This document shows, piece by piece, positions 34,128 through 45,400 of a DNA stretch of 64,000 bases. The stretch covers positions 20,553,501-20,617,500 of the forward strand of contig CP136896.1 of the NCBI GenBank assembly GCA_034359265.1, written 5' to 3'. The notes under the pieces were generated by a model. It was not told where the DNA came from. It worked only from the letters and a program-made list of their open reading frames with translations, and did not search any database. The DNA comes from Canna indica. Lineage: Eukaryota > Streptophyta > Magnoliopsida > Zingiberales > Cannaceae. Positions within the stretch are counted from its first letter, which is position 1; each line of letters starts with the position of its first letter. The translations under genes were made by a program, and so were the position numbers.

Positions 34128-34711
34128 TTTTTTTTTTTTTGAACCGAAGAAACTTGTATTCCATTCAAGAGAAATGAAGAGGATACAAGTGAAGGGGGAG
34201 ATAGAGAAAGCTAAAAGTTAAAACTAAAGCCAGGGAAAGAAAGAAAGAAATAACCACGAGCCGAAAGCTTCATAAGAGTCAAGGCTCGATTAACATAAAT
34301 TACAGAAACTAGCCGAGGCTTCCGCTGCAAGCTCGCTCGGGGATTTGGAGGCATTCTCAAAAATTCTCTAATTTATCTCTTGCCAAATCTTGGTTCTCCA
34401 GACCATCACAAGTCAAAAACGCTCTCTTTTGTCCGCTGTTTGCTGTATGAACTGGGTCTCCCATGGGAAATAAACGATCGAGAAGTTAGCATGTCCCGAA
34501 AGATGCAGAAAAATTGTCCATCCTTGTAGAGTGAAAACACAGTCTCTGAAAAGGTGAGAATGAGATTCGTCGAAGTTGCTACACAGGGGGTAAGAAACCG
34601 GGACTGATATATTATACTTAATCACCCGGTCCCTCGTGGGAAGTCTACTTTTCTCGATCAGCCAGTTGTTCAATGATACTGTTGGAGGAAAATTGTTTTG
34701 CCAAAGGAAGG
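34128..34711 (-). mobile_element. 5'-truncated LINE with poly(A) and 17-bp target duplication
   Basis: On the minus strand it ends in about 13 A's (the T-run from 34128 on plus). TGAATATTCTTGCTTAA occurs on both sides (34111-34127 and 34712-34728). The minus frame 34673-34413 gives LPTRDRVIKYNISVPVSYPL, then C-x2-SNFDESHSHLFRDCVF, the zinc-binding domain that follows reverse transcriptase in plant L1-type LINEs. Most of the element was lost at insertion by 5' truncation. Confidence 0.9.
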
Positions 34712-34763
34712 TGAATATTCTTGCTTAAATTGGAAAAAGTTCTTTCAGATTCCCAAACACTTA

Positions 34764-35478
34764 GGTGTTGTTTGGTTAGCGAAAACTATTTTCTGATTTG
34801 GTTTCAGTGAAACTGAAAACTTGGTTTCGAAATCTTGGTTTTGGTTTCTAGTTTTCAATTTTCTGAAAATGCGTTTGGTTAATGAAAACAACATCAGTTT
34901 TAGTTAGTTGAAACCAGTGAATATTTATTTGATTATAAAAAATAATATTAATTTTTCTTGAATATTTTTAATAGTAATTAAATGTTTAGTTAGTTTACAA
35001 AATTAAATGTTTGTTAATATGATTACAAAATATTTATATGATTTAATTAATTAAGTTATTGGTAATTTAAGATTTTTTTGCTCAATTAGATATAAAAATT
35101 AATTAATAGTTATTATAGATTTTTTTTTAAAAAATAAGTCCAATGATCTAAAATTAGGTTTGATTGAATTATAAATAGATCAACTTTTAAAAAATTGAGT
35201 TATTTAAAATTTGGGTTTGAGTCAATTAGATATAAATTAGTTTAATTAATTTATAAATTTAAGGTAAAAGTTTGAGTTGAAAATGATGATTATTTTTATT
35301 TTTTAAAATTAGATATAGTTTGATTTGTTTTTAAATTAATTAATTTTATAAAAAATATATTTATAATTACAAAGTTGCCACTGCACCCACTGAATCAAAC
35401 ACGTTTTCGTAAGCAGTTTTGATTTTAGTGAAACCAAAACCATGAAAACAAACTTGGTTTCGTTAACCAAACATGCCC
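34764..35478 (+). mobile_element. PIF/Harbinger-like MITE, copy 2
   Basis: Ends are GGTGTTGTTTGGTTAGCGAAA (left) and the complement GGGCATGTTTGGTTAACGAAA (right). The 3-bp duplication TTA lies at 34761-34763 and 35479-35481. AT-rich, non-coding, about 715 bp. It is inverted relative to copy 1 at 5461-6225. Confidence 0.85.
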
Positions 35479-35739
35479 TTATTTACTTGTTGGGTGCTAA
35501 TGATGAAATTACCCATAGATATAAGGGAAAACAGTCATAACTGAATATGAGCGTTATGAGTCATTCTGTCACAACAGGTTTCTAATATTCAATCTTACAC
35601 GGTGAATTGCTTTATCTCCTTGTTGAGTTATTTAGCATATTCTTCACCTGATGTTGGACTGAGCTATAATGAGAATTAATAAAATCACAAGTGTTGCATG
35701 ATTTATGTCTTTATTATATTGGTATCTGAAACATGGATG

Positions 35740-36460
35740 AGTCATGGATGGGTCTACATGGATGAGTCTACATGGATGAGTCTTCATCGAGGAAGACTTT
35801 GTTATCGTCGACGATGAGTCTTCCATGACAGCATGCGTCTCTCTGTTCCTCTTACTCCTCGTCGGCCGCTTTCCCAACCCGATGGGAGGAAAGCTCGACA
35901 AGTGTCTCATGGATTTGTGCTTCCACATTCGGAAGAATCCCTACCATATAGAAGACGAGTTGCATCGTGTAAGTTTGGATTTCGTGTAGGAAGTGTTGGC
36001 CTTCGAGATAGTCTCTGAATCCGAACACCGCTCTCCTACTTCAAGGATGCATCTTGGCGAGCTTTCCATGAGCTCTTCGCCGCAGGACTCCTTGTCGTCG
36101 ACCTCCATATATTGCAAATATGCAACACAGGCGATGGACGGTGAGAACAAAGATAAAGACGAACTGCGTAGAGATGACGCTTTAGCTTTATCCCTTGAGC
36201 GGAGACAGAGGAAGCAGTCGCGGCCAGCCTACGTCGGAGCGAATAAATTGTGTCGCCATGCTTTGAATCGCATCTCACTCGATCATCTACATGGGCCGCG
36301 CGAGCTCCGTCGCTGAGATGTAGCCATTGCTGTTGCGGTCGAAGGAGCGGAAGACCTCAAGGAGATGCTCCTGGTTGTCAAGCGCCTGGTCCGTCATCAT
36401 GGGCACGAGCGCCACGACGAACTCGTCAAAACTCGACATTGCCGCAATGGTCGCTTGTCC
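35740..36460 (-). pseudogene. Calmodulin-like (CML) gene fragment, copy 2
   Basis: At 36445-36290 the minus strand reads MSSFDEFVVALVPMM, then LDNQEHLLEVFRSFDRNSNG and YISATELARPM. This is the end of one EF-hand, a linker and most of the next (D-x-N-x-N-G-Y-I-x-x-x-E loop), as in plant CML15/16-type calcium sensors. The upstream and downstream EF-hands are missing. The adjacent block 35834-36010 is duplicated at 33924-34100, so both belong to the carrier element. Confidence 0.65.
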
Positions 36461-36719
36461 CAGACGACGTCATTGGAGGATGCAGACAATATGCAGTGGC
36501 AGTGGAGGCGGTGCGTAGAGTTGGACATGGGATGAGAAATGGGTGACGTTGAGAAGCTACGGTGCTGGGGAATACAACATCCCTCTCACGATGGCTGCTC
36601 AAGGGAGTCAATCGGGACTGCCACCTTGTTACATGATGTATGTGTATGATGTTTTGTGATTGTAAATTATGGTTGTAAATAGATTGTATCGTATAAATAT
36701 TGTTGTATACAAGAATTTC

Positions 36720-37660
36720 CAAAATTTTAGTTTTTTTTTTAGTTACATGATATAACTTCAGCCACGACTTACCCACGATTGACCGTCACTAGGTCGTGGC
36801 TGAAAGCGTATCGTAACTGGCTGATGGCCTGGGCAGCACCAAATATCACGGTTGCTAATAATATTATCGACGTGTTAGGGACCTTCGGGGTTGTCAAGTC
36901 CTGTATGTGTCATGGCGGTCCCTAACGTGCATTGTAAATATTGCATCATGAGCATTCATGTAAATATGCATTATAAAACGCATCCGTGCACCGCCCACCG
37001 CTCTTGCTCACGCCTAGGCAAACGGCCTCGTTTGCCTAGGTCGTTTGCCTAGGCGTGGCATGGACGGTGGGGGTGTGTGAACATAGGAATTTTGTCATGC
37101 TCCTCGTGCTTTTGGGAACTTTAGGGGTGACACTTGGAGGTTAGGCTCCACAAGTATAGTACCCAGGTATAACCTAGGCACACTCTAGTCTTTCGTTCAA
37201 GCATTTCCTAGCATTTTCATGCAATCGGCCATTTGGCCCAACAACGTTTTTGCGTCCAAGCACTCAGAGGTTCCGACCCACACGAAGTGGGAGCCCGTGA
37301 CTTTTCGTCATTGGCCAAATAGATTGGCTTAAGGCTAACCCCTTGCACGTGAAGCAAGGGTGCCGCACGGATTCTTCCGCACTAAACAATTGATCTGTGA
37401 TAGACGGCTCAGAGCCGCGGCTAATAGTTTAATTTCAGTGACAATCGCCACTGATCATCACTGATGTGTTTAAATCAGCGACAACATGCGCGGCTGTCGT
37501 TGATGATTACTTGGGACGGCCACCCTCGACCGTTACAAAATATCTGAGATGCACACATAAGCGACGACTTTTTGCCACGGCCGGCGCCGTCCATGATAGT
37601 CGTCACCAATGGTTCAACAACGGTATGAGTCGTCGGTGACAGGGACTATTCTAGTACTGG
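36720..37660. mobile_element. CACTA-like non-autonomous sequence (one end seen)
   Basis: Near 37650 the sequence ATTCTAGTACTG resembles a CACTA 3' end. Subterminal-style repeats around 'cgacgact', 'gtcgtggctgaa' and 'acggctca' occur at both sides (36755-36830 and 37395-37640). The left terminus and a 3-bp duplication were not identified. Between them lies a GC-rich stretch with the hairpin at 37009-37057. Confidence 0.4.
36988..37077. repeat. Strong hairpin with 16-bp perfect stem
   Basis: CACGCCTAGGCAAACG (37009-37024) is complementary to CGTTTGCCTAGGCGTG (37042-37057), with a 17-nt loop containing a further CGTTTGCCTAGG. Outer flanks (caccgcccaccg... and ...acggtgggggtg) also pair imperfectly. 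Confidence 0.9.
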
Positions 37661-38109
37661 TTGACGCTGACGTCGTCTCCATCAAGCGGTTCTTTTACGA
37701 CGTCGGGATGCCACATCATCAATGTTGGTTTTTTAAATATAAAATAATATTTATATAAGTATATTTTATATTATTTGAATATAAACTGTCATGATTTTTT
37801 TATTTTTTTAAAAAAATATATTTTAAATCCACGTCGGAAAGCCATGTCATCATCTTAACAGAGCTATTGACGGATACTTAACAGGGGATAAAAATGATAC
37901 AATTTGGTGAAATAAAAATTTTGGTAAATTTGAGAAAAAATGCAAAGTTCATGAATATTTAAGTAATTACCCTTTAGTATTTATGGTGACTAAATATTTT
38001 TTCATGGTTAAAAGTTTTGTTTTATTGATTTTTTAGTCACTTAAAGACTATAGGTCTTGAATTCAACCCTTAGTTCTAGCATGGTAGTTAGACATTTAGA
38101 TATCTTGAC

Positions 38110-39318
38110 TTGTGAGTCAAATATCCATACTAGAAAAGGAAGGGGGGGTGTTGAATAGTGTGTAAGCTAACTCGATGTTCAACTTAATTCTTTTCGGTTT
38201 TGAGAAACAAGGCAACTCAAATCTACTTGATGCTAAGATGTAGGAAGATATAAACACTATTGAATTGAGCACAAGTTAAGATTAATGAGCAACAAATAAC
38301 CAATGCTAACAAGTATATATATAGTGGTTCGACCAACATCCCCTACTCCACTATCTTGGCTCATCACCTAGGATTTCTAACCTAAACATTTTATAGATTA
38401 TTTATTTTTCTAAAGAATACAATGAGGACTTATCCCTCAACTCTGGAGGAGGTCTCAACACCTATTCTAAAGCAAAAACAATAATCTACATTACAACAAG
38501 GTGTATTAACCACACATTTCAAACTACACTTTAGAATTGGAACAAAACAAAATCAAAACAAGGAAAGGAAAAATGAAATGAAATCAAACTTGCAAGAGCT
38601 CCTTCCACTAGCCTCCTGGACCTCCAATGCCTCAAGAAGATGATGAGCTTTGGCTTGAATGACTTGAGGTGAGAATGCCAAACTTAGAGAGTTGAAACCT
38701 AAGCTTTTTCACTTTGGATTGAATCTTTGAAGCACAAATCTTGAGGATTTGATCAATGAGCAGTAGTAGCCCTCCAACAACTGAAAACATGTCTATTTAT
38801 AATGGTAGAGGTATGGGATGAGAAATACCCATTCAACGTATCTAAAAAGATCTGTTGGACTTTTCGTTCGACGATCAACCAAATCTCGATCGACTGAGAT
38901 ACGGCCGAGCAACGGCCAAAAAGGCTACTAAAATTTCTAGTATGATTTTGGTCGATCTTCGGGTGATCCTCGATCTGTCGAGGACCGGTCGAGATTCTAC
39001 CGATAACTCAAACTGAAGCTGAAACTGATTTTTTAGTCGGGGCTCGTTTTTGGGTCTCCTTTTCGATTTTGGCTTGGGAATCAACTAAGGTTTGTTTGAG
39101 GTCATAGAGGCATATTACATCAAATTCTAAACCTAGACCTAAGTTTTGACTCAATCGTCTCCGGAGCCGTCGCGACTTGATTTTATGCGATTTTTCCGAT
39201 GGACTTTGTAGACGTACTGTTCTATCAATTTGAACTCAAAACTTAGCAATGAGTTAGTTTTCATATTTGTTATCATCAAAATTTAGAATGGAGCCTAGGT
39301 TGAATTCTTGGGCCAACA
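38110..39318 (-). mobile_element. LTR of the 30488-32129 family, inverted copy
   Basis: On the minus strand it starts TGTTGGCCCAAG at 39318. It shares 'ttttgatgataacaaa', the GATCGA-rich patch (38870-39000) and the 3' part 'cactattcaacacccccc' with the solo LTR. The left boundary is uncertain (38110-38149), and no matching 5-bp duplication was found. No internal genes adjoin it. Confidence 0.7.
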
Positions 39319-39862
39319 TGCTATAGTTCTTGGATTCACCTATTAGTTTTAGTGTCTTGTATGCATTATTTTCCTTCCTTGTAATGACTAAGTACAAAAC
39401 CAATTTTTGAAAGAAAAACATGAGAATTTTGTCAAAATCATAATTTTTTATGATTTATTGGTTTAACCATAAATACTATGATGTTTATCAAAATCATAAC
39501 TTAGTTTCTAATGATTTATATATGTATTTTATTGCATAAAAAATTCTAAATTTGATATGCTTATGACGTTAAGAAACATAACAACATAAAATTAGATGTC
39601 AATCATAGTTTTATTAGTAGTTAGAGACTTCGATGAAAAGATGCTAATCGTATTTATTTACATTTTATTACATATGAAACTTTAAATTTTATATATTTGT
39701 AAATTTAATAAATCTAAAAATCTAAAATACATATGAAAAGATGCTAATCGCATTTATTTACATTTATTTACACAATTACTAATATAATTGCGATTAATAT
39801 CCAATTTTAGTTTGTTAGGTTTATTAAATTCATAAACATGGTAAATTTAAAATTTTCTATAT

Positions 39863-39902
<40 letters not shown>

Positions 39903-40207
39903 GATTTTTCCATCAAAGTCTCTCATTGTCAATATATTTATAATTAAGTTAATAAATAGAGTTGAGGATAATTTTGGTATATAATAAAAAATTATAGTTT
40001 TGGTAAATATCATAAATACTGGTTCCGTCAAAATTTTGAAAAAATGTTTTTCTCCCTTAAATCAAAACCATTTTTATCAATAAAATGTTTAAAAATATGC
40101 AAAATATTATCAGCCGCGTGAACTTCACGGAATAATTCATGATCACCACCTAATATGACCCAATAAATACACTTTAATAGGAAAAAAAATATAAAAAGAG
40201 TACCACT
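39319..40207. other. AT-rich spacer with (TA)n microsatellite
   Basis: Contains an approximately 32-bp TA run (39867-39899). There is weak inverted similarity between 39410-39510 and 39990-40060 ('tcaaaatcata'/'gttttggtaaat' type), possibly an old DNA element. No gene. Confidence 0.5.
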
Positions 40208-40239
40208 TTTTTTACCAGAAATAAGTCTACTCATATATT

Positions 40240-40507
40240 AAAGTCAGCCAACGCTAACATCCAAAAAGTCATCCAACAAAATAGCCTCAAGCTCGGGAGG
40301 ATGGGCCAAAGACCAAACAAATCGGTCTTTCTTACCGCGGGCCAATTTGCTACATAATGGGTAGCTTTGTTACCATCATGCCGAGTAAAAAGGAAACCAA
40401 CACAATTACAAATAGTTCTACAATATAGGATGTCAGAAACTAAAATACGGATGCACCACAGAGTGGTCGAGGAACCATTCAGAGAATCAATAAGTACTTT
40501 ACAGTAC
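40240..40507 (-). pseudogene. LINE RNase H C-terminal part
   Basis: The minus strand reads CKVLIDSLNGSSTTLWCIR, then a VSDIL stretch and FLFTRHDGNKATHYVANWPA. This is the end of the plant LINE RNase H domain (VSFxFTRRDGNKAAHxVA). It is the continuation of the domain that breaks off at 42463; roughly 60 codons between the two halves are missing. Confidence 0.8.
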
Positions 40508-42460
40508 CACTAAACTATAAAATGGTCTGACTCAACTATAAAAGTTTTGGACATCTTTATTCTTTTAGCTATAAAATATAATGATAGAGAAGAATTGCGG
40601 ACATTCCTCATTCTCATGGCATAGCCTCTCCATATAAGAACTGAGATTAAAATTTTATGTTCCCGATGATTACAACCTTGTAGAAAGCTGTCAAGTTGTG
40701 CATAAACATTGGTGTGTTCTTAAAACATTCCAAGTTATAATTACAATGGCACTTGAAGTAATTTAAAAGATTATGAAATCTAAATAATATCACATCTACC
40801 GTTTCAAGCATATTTAAATAATATCACAAGACTAGTACATGATATATGAGACCAAATATACAAAAGAAATGAATTTGATATAAGCTGAGTTTAAGCATGG
40901 CTCATATTTGAATTACTTATTAACATATTTAAATCCTAGTAGCTTAGTTTTGAATTTAATTCATAGTTGACTTTAGATAATTTTTATTGAAGGAGAGGAA
41001 GAGGAGCACAAGGGAATAAAGGAAGGAAATAAGAGGGAAAGTAAATTCCCACAATTTGGTGGTATGAAAAATTGTGTGATGGAGGGAATTGTAGGGATTC
41101 CAATCCCTCCATATCATCAAAATTAATACTAGATTGCATAGATTTATCAAGCTTAAAGAGTACAGAGAGGCCAAAATCAATTACTTTTAGTGGAGAGTTC
41201 TCTGAGGAATTTGCAAAAAGGAACTTGTCCGACTTCAAGTGCGATGGATTACCCCGTTCTTGTGGCAATGTTGTCAGAAATATGATTATAGTAATTTCGA
41301 AGTTTTGTTGCAGAATTATAATGGCAAAAATAGGAAACAAGAAAGAAAATTGTAGAAGGCCATAATGCAGGTTGAATGTTGAATATATAATTATAACTTA
41401 TAAGAAAAAAATGTGTCTTAAACAATGATATTTAATCTCATTGCTCTTCTATCAAAAAAAGAGAGGAAGAAAAATGAGGAAATTGAATGGATAAAATGAC
41501 TTCTCTAACGTTTGAATTGCCACCGTTGCGAAATCCCGAACACATGAAAGAAATTTATCAGTATTAAAAGCTCTATTGATTTTACCTACTCATGATTGTA
41601 TCTGAGATCTCATGCTACTCATGTATTTGAGATCTCATGCTGTGGAGATAACCGGCGCTGTGGAGAGAACGAACTACGGTGGAAATTGGAGAGAACCTAA
41701 TTGATCTCAAATGAGTTGCTATGTAGAGAATGGCCGCTGTTGAGAGAATAGCTGCTGTGGAGAGAACAACTGTTGTGAAGAATAAGCTAATGCTTATTGA
41801 CCAAAATGAGCTGCTGCTTATTAACGTAATTGACCCTCAATAATAAAGACTGCATTTTAATTGACCATATTTTGTATAATAAGCTGCACTTTGATTTTAA
41901 TAATAAAGACATCTAGATCACAGCAGCACTTTTTGCCCCTTTATTTCCATATTGCAAATAACCTAATTGACCTAAGTTCTAGATAACTAATACTTGTTAA
42001 ATAAATAATTTACTTATAAAATAAATAATTTACTTGTTAAATAATTATTTAATAAAATTATTTATCAAACTATAGCTCGAGTATTTCCAACCCGTGATAA
42101 CTATTTAATAAAATTATTTGATAAAATTATTAAATAATTATTTAAATAATAAAATTACAAAATCATTTAATAAATTATTAAATAATTATTTAAATGATAA
42201 AATTAACAAGAATATTTATCAAATAACCTAATTCCCTATGGTAGTAAATTAAATGATCTAATTGTAGAGTTTTTAGCAACAATTAAATCACCTATTTGTA
42301 GAGATTCAAAAATTACCATTAAATCTATAATTTTTTGTAGAATTTTTTAATAATAGTTGCTAAATCTATCACCAATTTTCCCCCTCTAAATTATTTAGCG
42401 ACAATTACGTTATTGCTACTAATTAATTGTCGTTAAAAACATAATCTCTTGTAGTGACAT
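40508..42460. mobile_element. DNA-element insertion in the LINE (CACTA-like ends)
   Basis: The right end is CTCTTGTAGTG (complement CACTACAAGAG), a common CACTA terminus. The left end CACTAAACTATAAAATGG is less certain. No 3-bp duplication was confirmed. Contents: a CDPK fragment (41140-41240), repeats of GCTGCTGTGGAGAGAA (41640-41790), and AT-rich tandem 'aataattatttaa' stretches (42000-42210). No transposase. Confidence 0.5.
41140..41240 (-). pseudogene. Calcium-dependent protein kinase (CDPK) fragment
   Basis: The minus strand reads [20 protein letters not shown], then [11 protein letters not shown]. This matches CDPK kinase subdomains VIb-VII (LKPENFLFAN..ENSPLKxIDFGLSVFFKPGE), with the DFG loop preserved. 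Only about 33 codons survive, without the rest of the kinase or EF-hands, and the catalytic HRD motif is not retained. It looks like an exon fragment carried by the inserted DNA element. Confidence 0.8.
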
Positions 42461-45400
42461 AACCAACACCACCTGCATTATCCAAGAAGGAAGTATCACA
42501 ATTGATCTTGATAATATCCAATACTGGGGGAGACCATTTAACCCGCATACAAATGTTGTTGCTTCTAACCTCAAACATAGTATCCATAGGCCGACGACTA
42601 GTGAATGTTAAGATCTGATTCATAAGACATCCCGGGATAGGCTGTCAAGCCTCGTGCAACGCACGATTCCTAGCGTGCCAGATGAACTAGCAAGTAGTGA
42701 CCACTAGGGAAGGCCGACCTACAAGATCAGACTGACTACCAAGGAGCCAACCTTCCTCCCCCTAATCAATCCTATCAAGGAGGTCGAACCCAGATCTAGC
42801 CGATAAAGAAGTCCAAAGTTCCTCAGAAAAAGGACAAAGGAAGAACAGGTGACGAGTAGACTCAATCCTCCCCCCTCACATAAAAGGAAAGAACCATCAC
42901 AATAACACAATCGACCTATAGAGACACATAATTAGAGATAAATTAAATTTTTATTTCTAAATCTTCACATTTAGAGACTAATAAACATAAAATTTATTCC
43001 TAATTAGTCTCTAAAAATAGTTTTAGAGTCAGATCAATTAAGTGACTCTTTTAATGATGTTTCTATAGCTTAGAGTTAAATCAATTAAGTGACTCTGTTG
43101 TTGTTGTTTCTATAGATCTTTAGATACTAATTAGGAACAAATTATATGTCTATTAGTCTCTAAATATGAAGATTTAGAAATAAAAATATAATTTATCTCT
43201 AATTTTGTGTCTCTATAGGTCAATTATGTTGTAGTGCACTAGACCCAAGACCAAACCTAGCCAGACGATCCTTGGTAGGAAGACATAAGTACAATAATTT
43301 CCAGCCAAACACTTTGATTTTAGGGGAACAGAGACCAAAACAATTTCCAAACAGGCTCAGATGGCGGCTCTAACTGGTATGGCTTCTTAGGTATCAGTAC
43401 GCTGACTTAATGATAACTCTACCATCCAGAATGCCCTCCCAAATAAAGAAGTCATCATCGGTGAGCAACGATAAGTGCAACCAAGTAATAGCGTCCCCCA
43501 GAATTGGACCAAAGTACAAAGTAATCAAAGCACCAAGGTGAATTCCAACCATTATTAAGAATGAGCTCACAAACTTTAGTAGTATCATTAATTTCATCAA
43601 CATTGATAAAGGTTGGTTTTAATTTTAAAGGTAAGTCAAGAATCCAACGGTCATTCAAAATAAAGGAATTATTGCCGGAAAAGATTAGCTTACAAAAACC
43701 CAAAAATAATAATCGAAAAGCATTACAAAACAGAGGCCAACTCCACGAGCACTTCAAAGTCCTACAATTGTCCAGCAAATCGCTACCATATTTTGCATTA
43801 ACCAAGTTAAACCAAGACGAGGAAACACCATTCAAATAGTTTAAGGAACACTTAGCCTGGAGAGAAGCAGCTTGAGCATGCATGTCACGAATGCCCAACC
43901 CACCGCACTCCCGGCTCAGCGTAATCGTATCCCTCGCAATCAAATGAAGTGACCTATTTGAAGCATTACCAAACCAAGGAAATTCCTTAAGATAGATTCA
44001 ATTTTGTCCAAAAGTGAATTAGAAGCCCAAGTAACAGATAAGTAGTGAAGGGGAATAGCTCTAAGGACATAGTTGATGAGAATAACTCTGCCAGCTTGAG
44101 AAATAAGACTACTTTACCAGAGGCTTAACTTATCCTTAATCCCATCTAAGAGAAAATTTAAGCAATTAGCTCTAGGTCTTCTAGGAGAGACCATCGACCA
44201 TAAGTATTTAAAGGAGAAGGAACCTTGATTAGTACCCAAGAAGCTAGAGATATGACTAACTACATGCCTTGAGGTCCACTTAGGAAAACAAGTTTGCGAT
44301 TTTCCCAAATTAATATGCTGGCTAGAAAAAATAGCATACTTTTCAAAAATGAATTTAATGAAGTCCAAACTTTTCTTATTAGCCTTAAAGGTTAATAGAA
44401 TATTGTCAGCATACATAATATGACTAAAAGGGGGGCCCACCCCGAATTTTAATAGGAGTTAAACTACCCTCTTCGACCGCTTTATCCAGTAAAGAGGTCA
44501 GGCATTGTGTAGTGAGGACATAAAGATAAGGTGATAAATGGTCCCCCTGACGCAGATCCCGAGACGAGGTGAAGAATAGAGATTTAATCCCATTAACCAT
44601 GCAAGAAAAGCTAACCGACGACATGCGAGAGTTGATCCAGTCTAAAAACAAAGGTGGGAGTCAATTTTTTTTAACATAGCCCTGACAGCATTCCAGGACA
44701 GCTTATCGTAAGCTTTTCCAAATCCAGCTTAACAATGATGAAAGGGGTCCTAGATTTAGAATCATAAAAGGAATGAGCAATTTCCTGTGCTATCAAAATA
44801 TTATCTTGAATGGAGCGACCCTTGATAAAAGCTGACTGTACCGGGAAAATAAGTTTTAGAACAACCATGCAAATCCTTTAGCAAGTAGCTTAGAGGTAGC
44901 ACAAATTACACAACCCAATAGGTCTAAAATGTTTGACCTCAACATGATTAGCACATTTCGGAATAAACGTTAAAACAGTTGCATTCCAATCAAGTGGCAG
45001 AAAACCAAAATGAAAGAAAACAGTCAAACACTTCATAAATGAATATGAAATAGTGTTCCAATACATTTTATAAAATTCAGCCATAAAATCGTCAATGCTA
45101 GGACTCTTACCATTCGGTAAAGTCCTAATAATTTTCCAAACCTCATTCAGAGAGAAAGACCGCACAAGAAAGTTCGAGGAAACATAGTCAATCACCGAAA
45201 CAGAAAACTCAGACGAAATATCAAAAAAATTCATAGAAAAAATTAGAAGCCCAAAGAGATCGATAAACACAGGAAAATTCTCGTAAAATATTCGCATGCT
45301 CAGAGATGAAACCATTCACACCCATCACACCATTAATCCTATTAAGCTTCTTGCGTAAAGTAACAACACGATGGAAGAAAACAGTATTACAAATTTACAA

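Larger units (their letters stand above)
32782..37975. mobile_element. Long-TIR element (MULE-like) carrying EF-hand gene fragments
   Basis: About 300-bp inverted repeats at 32782-33075 and 37660-37975 align nearly throughout (for example 'tgaactttgcattttttctc', and 'cgtcgtaaaagaa' followed by 'cgcttgatggaga'). Inside are pieces of a calmodulin-like gene in two rearranged copies, plus three younger insertions. Long TIRs plus captured host gene fragments resemble a Pack-MULE. No transposase and no clear 9-bp duplication was found, so the class is an inference. Confidence 0.6.

Noticed and set aside
41072..41365. 97-codon plus-strand frame
   Set aside because: Antisense of the CDPK fragment; the minus strand has the family match.
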